Of a DNA stretch of 64,000 nucleotides, positions 56,584-64,000 are shown one piece after another (within the stretch, counting starts at the first letter, position 1; every line of letters starts with the position of its first letter). The translations under genes and the position numbers were made by a program. Location of the stretch: assembly GCF_000518985.1 (NCBI RefSeq), contig NZ_JAEQ01000005.1, positions 62,001 to 126,000 on the forward strand. Reading direction: 5' to 3'. The notes beneath the pieces are model-generated. The model was not told the origin of the DNA and did no database searches. It worked only from the letters and a program-made list of their open reading frames with translations. The DNA is from Chelativorans sp. J32 (GTDB lineage Bacteria; Pseudomonadota; Alphaproteobacteria; Rhizobiales; Rhizobiaceae).

Positions 56584-58359
56584 ATGTGCGGCATTTGCGG
56601 TGAAGTGAGATTTGACGGCCAGGCGCCGTCCGTATCAGCCATATCCGGAATGATGGAAGCTCTCGCCCCAAGAGGGCCTGATGGCGCCGGCATCGTCTCC
56701 CACGGCAATGCCGGATTTGGCCACCGGCGCCTCAGGATCATCGACCTTTCGGAAAAAGCGCAGCAGCCCATGGTGGATTCGGCGCTGGGTCTGACCATCG
56801 CCTTCAACGGCTGCATCTACAATTATCCCGAATTGCGGCGTGAACTGCAGGCGAAAGGCTACGGCTTCTTCTCTCACGGCGACACGGAGGTCATTCTCAA
56901 AGCCTGGCACGCGTGGGGGGAGGCCTGCGTAGAGCGTTTCCACGGCATGTTCGCCTTCGTCATCCAGGAGCGGGATACGGGCCGCATCGTGATGGCGCGG
57001 GACCGTTTCGGCATCAAGCCGCTCTATTTGGCAGAGAAAGACGGTGTGCTTCGCTTCGCGTCGACCCTCCCGGCGCTCGTGAAGGCCGGTGACGTGGACG
57101 CGTCGATCGATCGTGTAGCGCTGCACCATTACATGACATTCCACGCAGTGGTCCCGCCACCACGCACGATTCTCAACGGCGTCCGCAAACTCCCGCCCGC
57201 CACCATCCGCATCATAGAGCCAGACGGCCGTTCGGCCGAGCGGCGATACTGGGATCCGCCCTACCGCCGCGACGCGGCGGATGCGTTGGTTTCGAGCGAA
57301 GAATGGCGCGACCGGGTACACGAGGCGCTGCGGATCGCCGTAAGGCGGCGCATGGTGGCAGACGTGCCTGTGGGCGTTCTGCTTTCAGGGGGCGTCGATT
57401 CGAGCCTCATTGTCGGCCTTCTGGCGGAAGCGGGGCAGACGAATCTCATGAGCTTTTCCGTCGGCTTCGAGGAAGCAAATGGAGAGAAAGGCGACGAGTT
57501 CGTCTATTCCGATCTCATCGCGAAGGAATTCGGCACCGAGCACCACAAGATCTTCGTCCCATCCGACCGTTTGATGGACGCCCTGCCGGGCACCTTTGCG
57601 GCCATGTCCGAGCCGATGGTCTCCTACGACAATGTCGGTTTCTATCTGCTGTCGCAGGAGGTTTCGAAGCACATCAAGGTCGTCCAGTCGGGCCAGGGAG
57701 CAGACGAAGTGTTCGGTGGCTATCACTGGTATCCACCGCTCGCGGGTTCCAGGAATGTGGCGGAGGACTATGCCCGCGTATTCTTTGACCGCTCGCACGA
57801 GGAACTGAAAGCGCAACTCAGCCCCGATTGGATCGATGGCGAGGATTTCAGCCGCGACTTGGTCGCCTCCGAGCTGGTGCGGTCGGGTGCGGATACGCCA
57901 GTCGACCAGGCGCTCAGGCTCGACACCAATGTCATGTTGGCCGACGATCCGGTCAAGCGGGTGGACAACATGACCATGGCCTGGGGACTGGAAGCGCGCG
58001 TGCCGTTCCTCGACCATGAACTCGCGGAACTTGCCGCTCGCATTCCTCCCGAGGAGAAGCTCAAAGCTGGCGGCAAAGGGGTGCTCAAGGACGTGGCCCG
58101 CCAGGTCGTGCCGCATGAGGTGATCGATCGGCCGAAGGGTTATTTCCCGGTTCCACAGCTCAAATATGTCGCCGGCCCTTATCTGGACATGGTGCGTGAC
58201 GCCCTGACGTCGCAAGCGGCGCGAGAGCGTGGCCTTTTCCGCGAAGACTATCTGAACCGGCTATTCGCCGCGCCGGCAGACCACATCACGCCCTTGCGTG
58301 GTTCGGAGTTGTGGCAGGTTGGCCTCCTGGAACTCTGGCTTCAGACTCATGGGATATAG
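56584..58359 (+). CDS. asnO: N-acetylglutaminylglutamine amidotransferase
   Basis: A 591-residue asparagine-synthase-like enzyme. It starts MCGICGEV with the glutaminase nucleophile Cys2. The ATP-pyrophosphatase loop is VLLSGGVDSSLIVGLL. The downstream QGADEVFGGYHWYPP and AWGLEARVPFLDHELAELAA blocks are present. It amidates the dipeptide in the last step of N-acetylglutaminylglutamine amide (NAGGN) synthesis, an osmolyte pathway known from Sinorhizobium and Pseudomonas. The earlier ORF start overlaps the marR promoter region and is not used. ngg follows after 3 bases. Confidence 0.92.
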   Translation: MCGICGEVRFDGQAPSVSAISGMMEALAPRGPDGAGIVSHGNAGFGHRRLRIIDLSEKAQQPMVDSALGLTIAFNGCIYNYPELRRELQAKGYGFFSHGDTEVILKAWHAWGEACVERFHGMFAFVIQERDTGRIVMARDRFGIKPLYLAEKDGVLRFASTLPALVKAGDVDASIDRVALHHYMTFHAVVPPPRTILNGVRKLPPATIRIIEPDGRSAERRYWDPPYRRDAADALVSSEEWRDRVHEALRIAVRRRMVADVPVGVLLSGGVDSSLIVGLLAEAGQTNLMSFSVGFEEANGEKGDEFVYSDLIAKEFGTEHHKIFVPSDRLMDALPGTFAAMSEPMVSYDNVGFYLLSQEVSKHIKVVQSGQGADEVFGGYHWYPPLAGSRNVAEDYARVFFDRSHEELKAQLSPDWIDGEDFSRDLVASELVRSGADTPVDQALRLDTNVMLADDPVKRVDNMTMAWGLEARVPFLDHELAELAARIPPEEKLKAGGKGVLKDVARQVVPHEVIDRPKGYFPVPQLKYVAGPYLDMVRDALTSQAARERGLFREDYLNRLFAAPADHITPLRGSELWQVGLLELWLQTHGI

Positions 58360-58362
58360 CAG

Positions 58363-60147
58363 ATGACAAAACCTCTTGGCGCGGGCAGGAAAGGAAACAC
58401 CGGCCGGAGCGACAAGGCCCTCGACCATCGTCTGCGAAGGCTACGCGCGCACACCAAGGCGCCCATCGAAATGGCCGGAGAAGCGGAGCCCATGCGCAGG
58501 TCCGTCGCGCTCGATTGCGGTTGGGGCCAGCTGATCTTCGCCCAGACATATCCGAACAACCAGGAGATCATCGAGGCGCTCCGCGAAGAGGCGGATAACC
58601 AGCGCGACATCGCCTTCTACGTGCGCGATCCGCATGTGCTTTTGAGGCTCGCGCCCGGCGAGGCTTTCCTTGATCCGTCCCATACCTACCGCCTCGACCT
58701 GTCCACGTATAGGGCGAGCAGGCGTCAGCCGAAGGGCTTCTTCATCCGGCGGCTTGCCTCCGAGGCCGACGCGAAGGCCGTCAATGCCATCTATGCCGCG
58801 CGGGGCATGGTGCCGGTCGCGCCCGATTTCTTCTGGTCGAAGCGGGACAGCCGCTCGCTGACCTATCTTGTTGCGGAGGAGGAGGTGACTGGCGATATCA
58901 TCGGAACCGTAACGGGGGTGGATCACCATCGGCTGTTCAGTGACCCCGAGCGCGGCTCGTCCCTCTGGTGCCTTGCCGTCGACCCACAATCGCGCCATCC
59001 CGGGATCGGCGAAATGCTGGTGCGGCGCCTTGCCGAACACTTCCAGGCGCGCGGAGCGGCTTATCTCGACCTTTCCGTGCTGCACGACAACGACCAGGCC
59101 ATCCGCCTATACGAGAAACTTGGCTTTCAGCGCGTGCCGATCTTCACGGTCAAGCGCAAGAACCCGATCAACGAGAAGCTCTTTTCAGCACCCATCGAAC
59201 ACTATGATGAACTCAATCCCTATGCCCGGATCATCGTGGACGAGGCGCGGCGGCGTGGGGTGCATATCGAAGTAACGGACGGCGCCGGCGGCTTCTTTCG
59301 CCTATCCCATGGCGGCCGCACCATCCACTGCCGGGAGAGCCTTTCAGAGCTTACATCGGGCGTGGCCGTCTCCATATGTGACGACAAAGCGGTGACCCGG
59401 CGCGTGGTCGAGAAGGCGGGGCTCGAAGTGCCCGAGCAAATCGTGGCAGGTGACGACGCCGAACTCGAAGATTTTCTGACGAAGCATGAGAAGCTTGTCG
59501 TGAAGCCGGCCCGGGGCGAACAGGGTCGAGGCGTTTCCGTCGGGCTTACAACGATGGAGGATGTGAGAAGCGCGTTGGAAAAGGCACGCGAGGTGAGCGA
59601 CCGCGTGCTGATCGAGGCCTGCTTCGACGGCGAAGATCTCCGCCTCGTTGTCATAGGCGGCGAGGTGGTGGCCGCCGCGGTCCGCCGGCCGCCTTGTGTG
59701 GTCGGTGATGGACGAAAGACACTGAGGGAACTGATAGAGCAGCAGTCACGACGGCGGGCCGCAGCGACCGGGGGCGAAAGCGTCATTCCGATCGATGAGG
59801 AGACCATACGCTGCCTCGCCTCTACGGGCCACACCCTCGATACGGTTCCGGCAAAGGGCGAGGAGGTGTTGGTGCGCAAGGCTGCCAACCTGCACACCGG
59901 CGGGTCGATCCATGATGTAACGGAGATCGTTCATCCGGCGCTCGTCGACGCTGCCTGCCGAGCCGCGCGCGCCATCGATATCCCGGTCACGGGCATCGAT
60001 CTCATGGTCAAGTCGCCGACCATGCCGGACTATGTCTTCATTGAAGCCAACGAGCGACCGGGGCTCGCCAATCACGAGCCGCAGCCAACCGCCCAACGTT
60101 TCGTGGATCTGCTGTTTCCGCAGTCGCGGCTCCAAGGCGCGCACTAA
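58363..60147 (+). CDS. ngg: N-acetylglutaminylglutamine synthetase
   Basis: A 594-residue two-domain enzyme. The first ~270 residues contain a GNAT acetyltransferase with SRHPGIGEMLVRRLAEHF. The C-terminal ~300 residues are an ATP-grasp ligase with VVKPARGEQGRGVSVGL, VLIEACFDGEDLRLVVIGG and IDLMVKSPTMPDYVFIEANE. It acetylates glutamine and joins a second glutamine. It is coupled to asnO. The M42-family peptidase that often follows in this system is missing here: the next gene is convergent and unrelated. Confidence 0.92.
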   Translation: MTKPLGAGRKGNTGRSDKALDHRLRRLRAHTKAPIEMAGEAEPMRRSVALDCGWGQLIFAQTYPNNQEIIEALREEADNQRDIAFYVRDPHVLLRLAPGEAFLDPSHTYRLDLSTYRASRRQPKGFFIRRLASEADAKAVNAIYAARGMVPVAPDFFWSKRDSRSLTYLVAEEEVTGDIIGTVTGVDHHRLFSDPERGSSLWCLAVDPQSRHPGIGEMLVRRLAEHFQARGAAYLDLSVLHDNDQAIRLYEKLGFQRVPIFTVKRKNPINEKLFSAPIEHYDELNPYARIIVDEARRRGVHIEVTDGAGGFFRLSHGGRTIHCRESLSELTSGVAVSICDDKAVTRRVVEKAGLEVPEQIVAGDDAELEDFLTKHEKLVVKPARGEQGRGVSVGLTTMEDVRSALEKAREVSDRVLIEACFDGEDLRLVVIGGEVVAAAVRRPPCVVGDGRKTLRELIEQQSRRRAAATGGESVIPIDEETIRCLASTGHTLDTVPAKGEEVLVRKAANLHTGGSIHDVTEIVHPALVDAACRAARAIDIPVTGIDLMVKSPTMPDYVFIEANERPGLANHEPQPTAQRFVDLLFPQSRLQGAH

Positions 60148-61286
60148 TGGGGTTCGTCCTCTGCAATGTCGACCTGACTCTGCGCAGCAAGGAAATTGGC
60201 CACGTGCCGGAGCCCCTCAAAATGATCGCAGAAGACTTTGATAACGACCAGGAGAGGCACGGCTAGCAGAGCCCCTACGAGGCCCCAAAGCCACGACCAG
60301 AAAGCCACGGCGATAAAGATAGCGACCGCGTTGAGCTCAAGCCGCCTGCCGAGCACGACGGGCGTCAGGAACTGGCCCTCGATGATATTGCAGAGCACGA
60401 CGTAAAGCGGCGGCAGAATTGCGTAGTAGAGATTGTCGAACGTGACCAAAGAAATAGCTGCGACGAGGGAGAAGGTGACCACCGCGCCCACATAGGGCAG
60501 GAAGTTGAGCAAGGCGGCGGCCACGCCCCATACCAGGGCGTTGGGAACACCGAGCCCCCACAGTCCGGCGCCCACAGCTACACCCAGCCCAGTGTTGATG
60601 AGCGCGATCGTCAGAAGATAACGAGACACCTCCCGCTCGACGTCGAACACGATTCGCAAGGCCCGTTTCTTGTCGCTTAGCCTGCCGAAGGACTGGATGA
60701 TCTTTTCGTACAACAGCGTTCCCGACGCCAGCAGGAAAAGGGACAGTACGAGCGTTACGCCGACGGTGGTGGCGACGGATAGCAGATTGCCTGCCGCGCG
60801 CGAGATGATTCCGGGCTGGGCGATGACAACTCTTTGAACATCCGGCTCGCGGGCCGTGTCGGCTGCTTGCTGGATCTCCTCGGAAGCATCCATAACCTGT
60901 TCGAGCGGACGGCGGATCTGGCTCACACGCTCGCGCAGCTCGTTTCCAATGCGCGGAGCGTCGTTGATCATGTCGATGACTGGGCCGCTCATCGAATAGA
61001 CGATGATGCCGATCACGCTCCAGGAAGCGAGGACAAGAAGCGTTGCGGAGACCGCTGCAGGTATGCCGCGTTTGCCTAGGAAGCGCACGATCGGGGTGAG
61101 TGTCATCGCCAGAAGAAAGGCGAGCATCACCGGCATGAAGAAGTCCCGAGCGAAATAGAGGCCTAGGACAAAGAGGATCAGGAAAATCCCGATGAGGAGA
61201 TAACGGTTGCCGCGATACTCATCATAGGGATGTTGCTCGCCGTCCTGCTCCCGTGGCCTTTGTCCTCCCGACGGAGCGCCCGTCAT
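60144..61286 (-). CDS. AI-2E / PerM-family membrane permease
   Basis: A 380-residue protein with 7-8 membrane helices. It has the family blocks FLILFVLGLYFARDFFMPVM, LTPIVRFLGKRGIP and the C-terminal VFLTPVVLGRRLEL-like segment. The LNFLPYVGAVVTF helix is diagnostic. Members export or exchange small solutes; the 'autoinducer-2 exporter' name is often wrong. ATG 61286 has GGAGGAG upstream. Its stop overlaps the ngg end by 4 bases on the opposite strand. Confidence 0.88.
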   Translation of the reverse strand: MTGAPSGGQRPREQDGEQHPYDEYRGNRYLLIGIFLILFVLGLYFARDFFMPVMLAFLLAMTLTPIVRFLGKRGIPAAVSATLLVLASWSVIGIIVYSMSGPVIDMINDAPRIGNELRERVSQIRRPLEQVMDASEEIQQAADTAREPDVQRVVIAQPGIISRAAGNLLSVATTVGVTLVLSLFLLASGTLLYEKIIQSFGRLSDKKRALRIVFDVEREVSRYLLTIALINTGLGVAVGAGLWGLGVPNALVWGVAAALLNFLPYVGAVVTFSLVAAISLVTFDNLYYAILPPLYVVLCNIIEGQFLTPVVLGRRLELNAVAIFIAVAFWSWLWGLVGALLAVPLLVVIKVFCDHFEGLRHVANFLAAQSQVDIAEDEPH

Positions 61287-61394
61287 TTGATCTCCTCCCA
61301 GACCCTGAGGCAATGCGCCGATTTCTGGGAACGCGAAATCTCATGCTCGGTTCCGGCCGGGCCCCGCTAAACGGCCCAGGTTCGCCAGTCGGGA

Positions 61395-61817
61395 TTACTT
61401 TTGCTCGCGCTGACGCGCCTTGGCTCGCTCCGCATGCCATTCACGGTCGATAGAACCTTCTTCCGCCTTGTGGAAATATTGCGAACACACGAGCCAGCCT
61501 TTCAGCGGACGCAACAGCGCCATGCAGCACAGGATCGTCAGTGGCACCGTGGTGATGACATGCACCCACAAAGGCAGTCCGAAGCTGGTCTGAAACCAAA
61601 CCCCGAAGGCAAGCGCCGGGACAGCCGCAAGGGTCATCGCGAAAAATGCAGGCCCATCCGCGGGATCGGCAAAGCCATAGTCGAGCCCGCAAACTTCGCA
61701 CCGCTGCGCCAGTTGCAAATACCCACGAAAGAGGTGACCCTTCTGGCATCTCGGGCATCGGCCCATGATGCCCGTCAAGGCTGGAACTTCGGTTTCCTTG
61801 TATTCGCCAGTGCTCAT
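61395..61817 (-). CDS. DUF983 family zinc-ribbon membrane protein
   Basis: A 140-residue protein. CPRC (residues 21-24) and CEVC (40-43) form a likely zinc ribbon. Two membrane helices follow, in FFAMTLAAVPALAFGVWF and HVITTVPLTILCCMALLR. The fold and the ADGPAFFA motif match DUF983; function is unknown, but members often lie near heme or oxidase genes, which is not the case here. Confidence 0.85.
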   Translation of the reverse strand: MSTGEYKETEVPALTGIMGRCPRCQKGHLFRGYLQLAQRCEVCGLDYGFADPADGPAFFAMTLAAVPALAFGVWFQTSFGLPLWVHVITTVPLTILCCMALLRPLKGWLVCSQYFHKAEEGSIDREWHAERAKARQREQK

Positions 61818-61927
61818 GAGATCGTCTCCAGGCTGAACCGCCAGCTCAGCAATTCGTTCCAGGACCTGGAAAGCACAACCCGGCGATCTGACGCGTGTCG
61901 ATCAGTCGCTATTTCGCCTATTGCTTG

Positions 61928-62044
61928 AGGCTGTTCCTCTGCCACATCAGCTATTGTTACCGGTACCGCATCGCGCCACGCTCGGCACTCACAGCCGATT
62001 CCGCCGCCAGCAATGTGGGCTTTCGGATGGCCTACGATCCTTGA
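61928..62044 (+). pseudogene. Remnant of a formylglycine-generating enzyme (FGE/SUMF1) C-terminus
   Basis: In the frame starting at 61928 the sequence reads [18 protein letters not shown], then [19 protein letters not shown] and a TGA at 62042. This matches the very end of sulfatase-modifying FGE proteins, with both active-site cysteines in the L-C-x-x-S-Y-C motif. Upstream the frame is lost within 13 codons at a stop at 61889, so only about 38 codons survive and the gene is broken. Neither a start codon nor the rest of the enzyme is present. Confidence 0.75.
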
Positions 62045-62084
62045 AGCCTGCCTGCTCCGCCTTGACGCGTGGAGGCCAGCGCCA

Positions 62085-62276
62085 TCAACCCTCGCGCTTC
62101 AGCTTCTGTATTTCTCGTTCGAGAAGGGGCTGATCGTCGCCGCAGCGTTCCCACAGATCGCGCGCCTGCTCCAGCGAGATGCCGTAACGTTCCGCCAAGT
62201 GCCGGATATCTGGGTTTTCGCCGCCCGATACCCGCGCGCGTTCCTCAGGACTGGTAAAGGTTTTGTCGTCACCCAT
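62085..62276 (-). CDS. DUF3606 family protein
   Basis: A 63-residue protein starting MGDDKTFTSPEERARVSGGE, with the core DIRHLAERYGISLEQARDLW. The DUF3606 family is short, soluble and of unknown role. AAGGAG six bases upstream fixes ATG 62276; the ORF's start 7 codons earlier is unsupported. Confidence 0.82.
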   Translation of the reverse strand: MGDDKTFTSPEERARVSGGENPDIRHLAERYGISLEQARDLWERCGDDQPLLEREIQKLKREG

Positions 62277-62370
62277 AGCCGTCTCCTTTTTCGGCAAACT
62301 GCCGGAAATCGCGACGGTTCCGGATGACGGCAGTTAAACCAGAGAGCCTCGGATTCGATGTGATGCGGCA

Positions 62371-62466
62371 GCTACAGCTTCGGCCCGACACCGGAATCGG
62401 TTTCCGGAAGCCACTAATGCGTGGATTCAACAACTTACAGGCGTCCTTTTGTGCCGCACGGCGCTT
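62371..62466 (+). repeat. Dispersed intergenic repeat, copy B
   Basis: Shares CTACAGC(A/T)TCGGCCCGA, CCGGAATCGG and the TTCAACAACTTACAG segment with copies A and C, then GCGTCCTTTTGTGC and GCACGGCGCTT. The right-hand hairpin is shorter here because the internal part seen in A and C is deleted. Confidence 0.65.
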
Positions 62467-62551
62467 AAAAAGGGGGCATCTGCTGGTAAGCTCGGCTTAG
62501 GAATGGCGGCTTACGCTCAGGGCTCTTTGATCCGCACGAGGAAGTGGTTCT

Positions 62552-63121
62552 ATGTCGGACAGTCATCGATCTTCATCGATACCATTCGTTCTGGCCATAA
62601 CAGGCCTGTTCTGTGCAGCTCCCGCATTCGCGCAGTCTCGAGAGGCTACGGAACAGGCCTTCGACGCGGTCGACCGCGTTCTTGCGCGCAAGGACCTCAA
62701 CAATATCCCCGATTACAAGGATGACCGGAGCACGTCAGAGGCGCTGATCGAATCCTTCTACAATGCGATCAACAGAGGGGAGTTCTCGCGCGCTTTCAGC
62801 TACTATTCCGATGGCAACCAGCCGGATTTCGGAACTTGGGTTGGCGGTTATGAGAACACGAAGGCCATCAAGCTGGTGACAGGACCGGCCGAAGGAGACC
62901 CGGGCGCCGGAGTGCTTTATTGGCACCAGCCGGTCGCCATCGAGGCGGAAACCTATGATGGGAAGAAGGAGGTCTTCGGTGGCTGCTACGAGATTTCCAT
63001 GGCAGCTCCGCTCAATCAGGAGGCGCCTCCTTTCCGCCCAATGTCGATCTCCAGCGGTTCGCTGAAGAAATCTACGAAGAAGCTCGAGGAGAGCGTACCG
63101 GAAAGCTGCATGCCGGACTGA
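62552..63121 (+). CDS. Secreted protein of unknown function
   Basis: A 189-residue precursor with a signal peptide to about residue 27 (GLFCAAPAFAQ). The mature protein is acidic, with two cysteines (GGCYEIS, ESCMPD) that could pair. Residues 65-160 (ALIESFYNAINRGEFSRAFS and onward) look like an NTF2-like fold by pattern, but I do not assign one. It is convergent with the Cys-rich gene at 63158. Confidence 0.65.
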   Translation: MSDSHRSSSIPFVLAITGLFCAAPAFAQSREATEQAFDAVDRVLARKDLNNIPDYKDDRSTSEALIESFYNAINRGEFSRAFSYYSDGNQPDFGTWVGGYENTKAIKLVTGPAEGDPGAGVLYWHQPVAIEAETYDGKKEVFGGCYEISMAAPLNQEAPPFRPMSISSGSLKKSTKKLEESVPESCMPD

Positions 63122-63157
63122 TGCCCGGCATTTGGTAAAGCTCGTTGCACGAGATGG

Positions 63158-63559
63158 TCAGTGCACGTCGGCGATCGCTTCACGGCAGGCCTGCGCGCAA
63201 CTGAGGCAGACCTCGGCACAGATTCGGCAATGCTCGTGATGATCCGCATGCTTGCGGCACTCGTCCGCGCAGGTGCGGCAGGCCTGCTCGCAAACCTGGA
63301 TCATTGCCCTCAGCACATCCGCATTCCGGCCCGTGCGGCGGGAGGCGAGCGCGCCGGTGGCCGTGCAGACATCCGCACAATCCAGGTCGAGCCGGATGCA
63401 CTGCTTCAGCATGTCGACCGACGATTCGGCCAGGCAGGCATCCGCACATGCCGTGCAGGTCTGGGCGCAATTATAGCATTCCTCGATGCAACGCAGCAGC
63501 CTGTCGGCCATGCCGCCTTGGACGTCCGGATGGGCGCTGATCATTTCCTGAACATGCAT
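63158..63559 (-). CDS. Cys-rich four-helix-bundle copper-storage-like protein (Csp/DUF326)
   Basis: A 133-residue protein with 18 cysteines, placed mainly as CxxxC and CxxC pairs on predicted helices (CIEECYNCAQTCTACADAC, CEQACRTCADECRKH, CRICAEVCLSCAQAC). This pattern is that of Csp copper-storage proteins and their DUF326 relatives, which bind many Cu(I) ions inside the helical bundle. There is no signal peptide, so it resembles the cytosolic Csp3 type. The ORF runs upstream to 63787, but ATG 63559 (MHVQEMISAHPDVQ) is the natural start. Confidence 0.85.
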   Translation of the reverse strand: MHVQEMISAHPDVQGGMADRLLRCIEECYNCAQTCTACADACLAESSVDMLKQCIRLDLDCADVCTATGALASRRTGRNADVLRAMIQVCEQACRTCADECRKHADHHEHCRICAEVCLSCAQACREAIADVH

Positions 63560-63801
63560 TGGGTCTTCTCCTTGGTCCTTCCTGCGCCGTTTTCCAATCT
63601 CGCGCTTACGTCTTTGTTCCCGGCAAGCTTCAACCAAATGACCGCTTGCCAATCGGCGGAGGTCTGGGCTACCGCAGTAGATGCGGGGGCGGTCGCCTGT
63701 GGCGGCATTCCCTGCTATTGTCCTGATGATTGAGAGAGACAAGGACCGGGTAGCATTCGCACCGGCCTCGTAGACCAAGCGAGACAAAGGGAGGATTTCC
63801 C

Positions 63802-64000
63802 GTGAAACAGTTTGTTCTGGGAACCGTTATCGCCGGCGTGCTGGCTCTGCCCGCCTATGCCGCAGACTACAGGATCATGGCGCCGGCAGCGCCGGGCGGC
63901 GGCTGGGACCAGACAGCGCGCGCGATGCAGACGGCGCTGCAGGACGAAAAAATCTCAAACAGCGTGCAGGTGGTGAATGTGCCTGGCGCTGGCGGCACCA
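63802..64000 (+). CDS. Tripartite tricarboxylate transporter substrate-binding protein (TctC/Bug), N-terminal part
   Basis: A partial gene cut by the window end. GTG 63802 follows GGGAGG. The 66 residues seen comprise a signal peptide ([16 protein letters not shown]) and the mature start [19 protein letters not shown], whose A-P-G-G-x-x-D loop is diagnostic for the Bug/TctC binding proteins. Substrate is unknown (citrate-type or other carboxylate). Membrane genes tctA and tctB may follow outside. Confidence 0.85.
   Translation, partial: MKQFVLGTVIAGVLALPAYAADYRIMAPAAPGGGWDQTARAMQTALQDEKISNSVQVVNVPGAGGT

Overview
The window is an ordinary, gene-dense stretch of core chromosome from an alphaproteobacterium, most likely a Hyphomicrobiales (Rhizobiales) member close to Phyllobacteriaceae (Mesorhizobium, Chelativorans, Nitratireductor type). 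This placement is an inference. It rests on an F1-only atpHAGDC operon behind priA, a beta subunit with an Ala/Pro-rich N-terminal extension, the glnK-amtB-ftsK-lolA-xthA order, an imuA-imuB-dnaE2 cassette with GTTC-N7-GTTC type LexA boxes, and several small families typical of the order (DUF1244, DUF1737, DUF6481, DUF3606). No prophage, insertion sequence, CRISPR array or obvious genomic island is visible.

Layout. 1-6.1 kb: the 3' end of priA, a small membrane protein and the five F1 ATP synthase genes, closed by a strong terminator. 6.2-15.8 kb: secreted Cu/Zn superoxide dismutase, a MarR regulator with its efflux pump, beta-carbonic anhydrase, pyridoxal kinase, a LemA/TPM cluster, pyrophosphatase, and exonuclease III. 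15.8-21.1 kb (minus strand): lolA, ftsK, amtB and glnK. 21.3-30.5 kb: tesB, a ubiquinone-type hydroxylase, OsmC, an amino-acid dehydrogenase, exported MsrA, and the succinate dehydrogenase operon sdhCDAB. 30.6-36.8 kb: a poorly characterised membrane/periplasmic pair (helical membrane protein plus ClpP-fold protein), small conserved proteins, an N-formylglutamate amidohydrolase-like enzyme, and pyruvate kinase. 37-42.8 kb: the SOS mutagenesis cassette imuA-imuB-dnaE2. 43-48.4 kb: an M48 metalloprotease lipoprotein and thiBPQ under a TPP riboswitch. 48.5-56 kb: rpmJ, a TPR protein, a zincin-like protein, tRNA-Gly(GCC), a trans-editing deacylase, a thioredoxin-fold co-chaperone with a Lon N-terminal-domain protein and Trm112, RidA, leuD and a CitE-like lyase. 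56-60.1 kb: a divergent MarR regulator and the asnO-ngg pair that makes the dipeptide osmolyte N-acetylglutaminylglutamine amide. 60.1-64 kb: an AI-2E family permease, DUF983 and DUF3606 proteins, the remnant of a formylglycine-generating-enzyme gene, a Cys-rich copper-storage-like protein and the start of a TctC-type binding protein.

The most interesting non-gene signals are: (1) a dispersed intergenic repeat of about 90-110 bp present three times, one copy of which carries a perfect LexA-type box in front of imuA; (2) a perfect 10+10 bp palindrome in front of the MarR/efflux operon; (3) an imperfect palindrome spanning the marR/asnO divergent promoter; (4) a 39-codon remnant of a formylglycine-generating enzyme C-terminus that still holds its two active-site cysteines; and (5) an extensive out-of-frame overlap of imuA with imuB.
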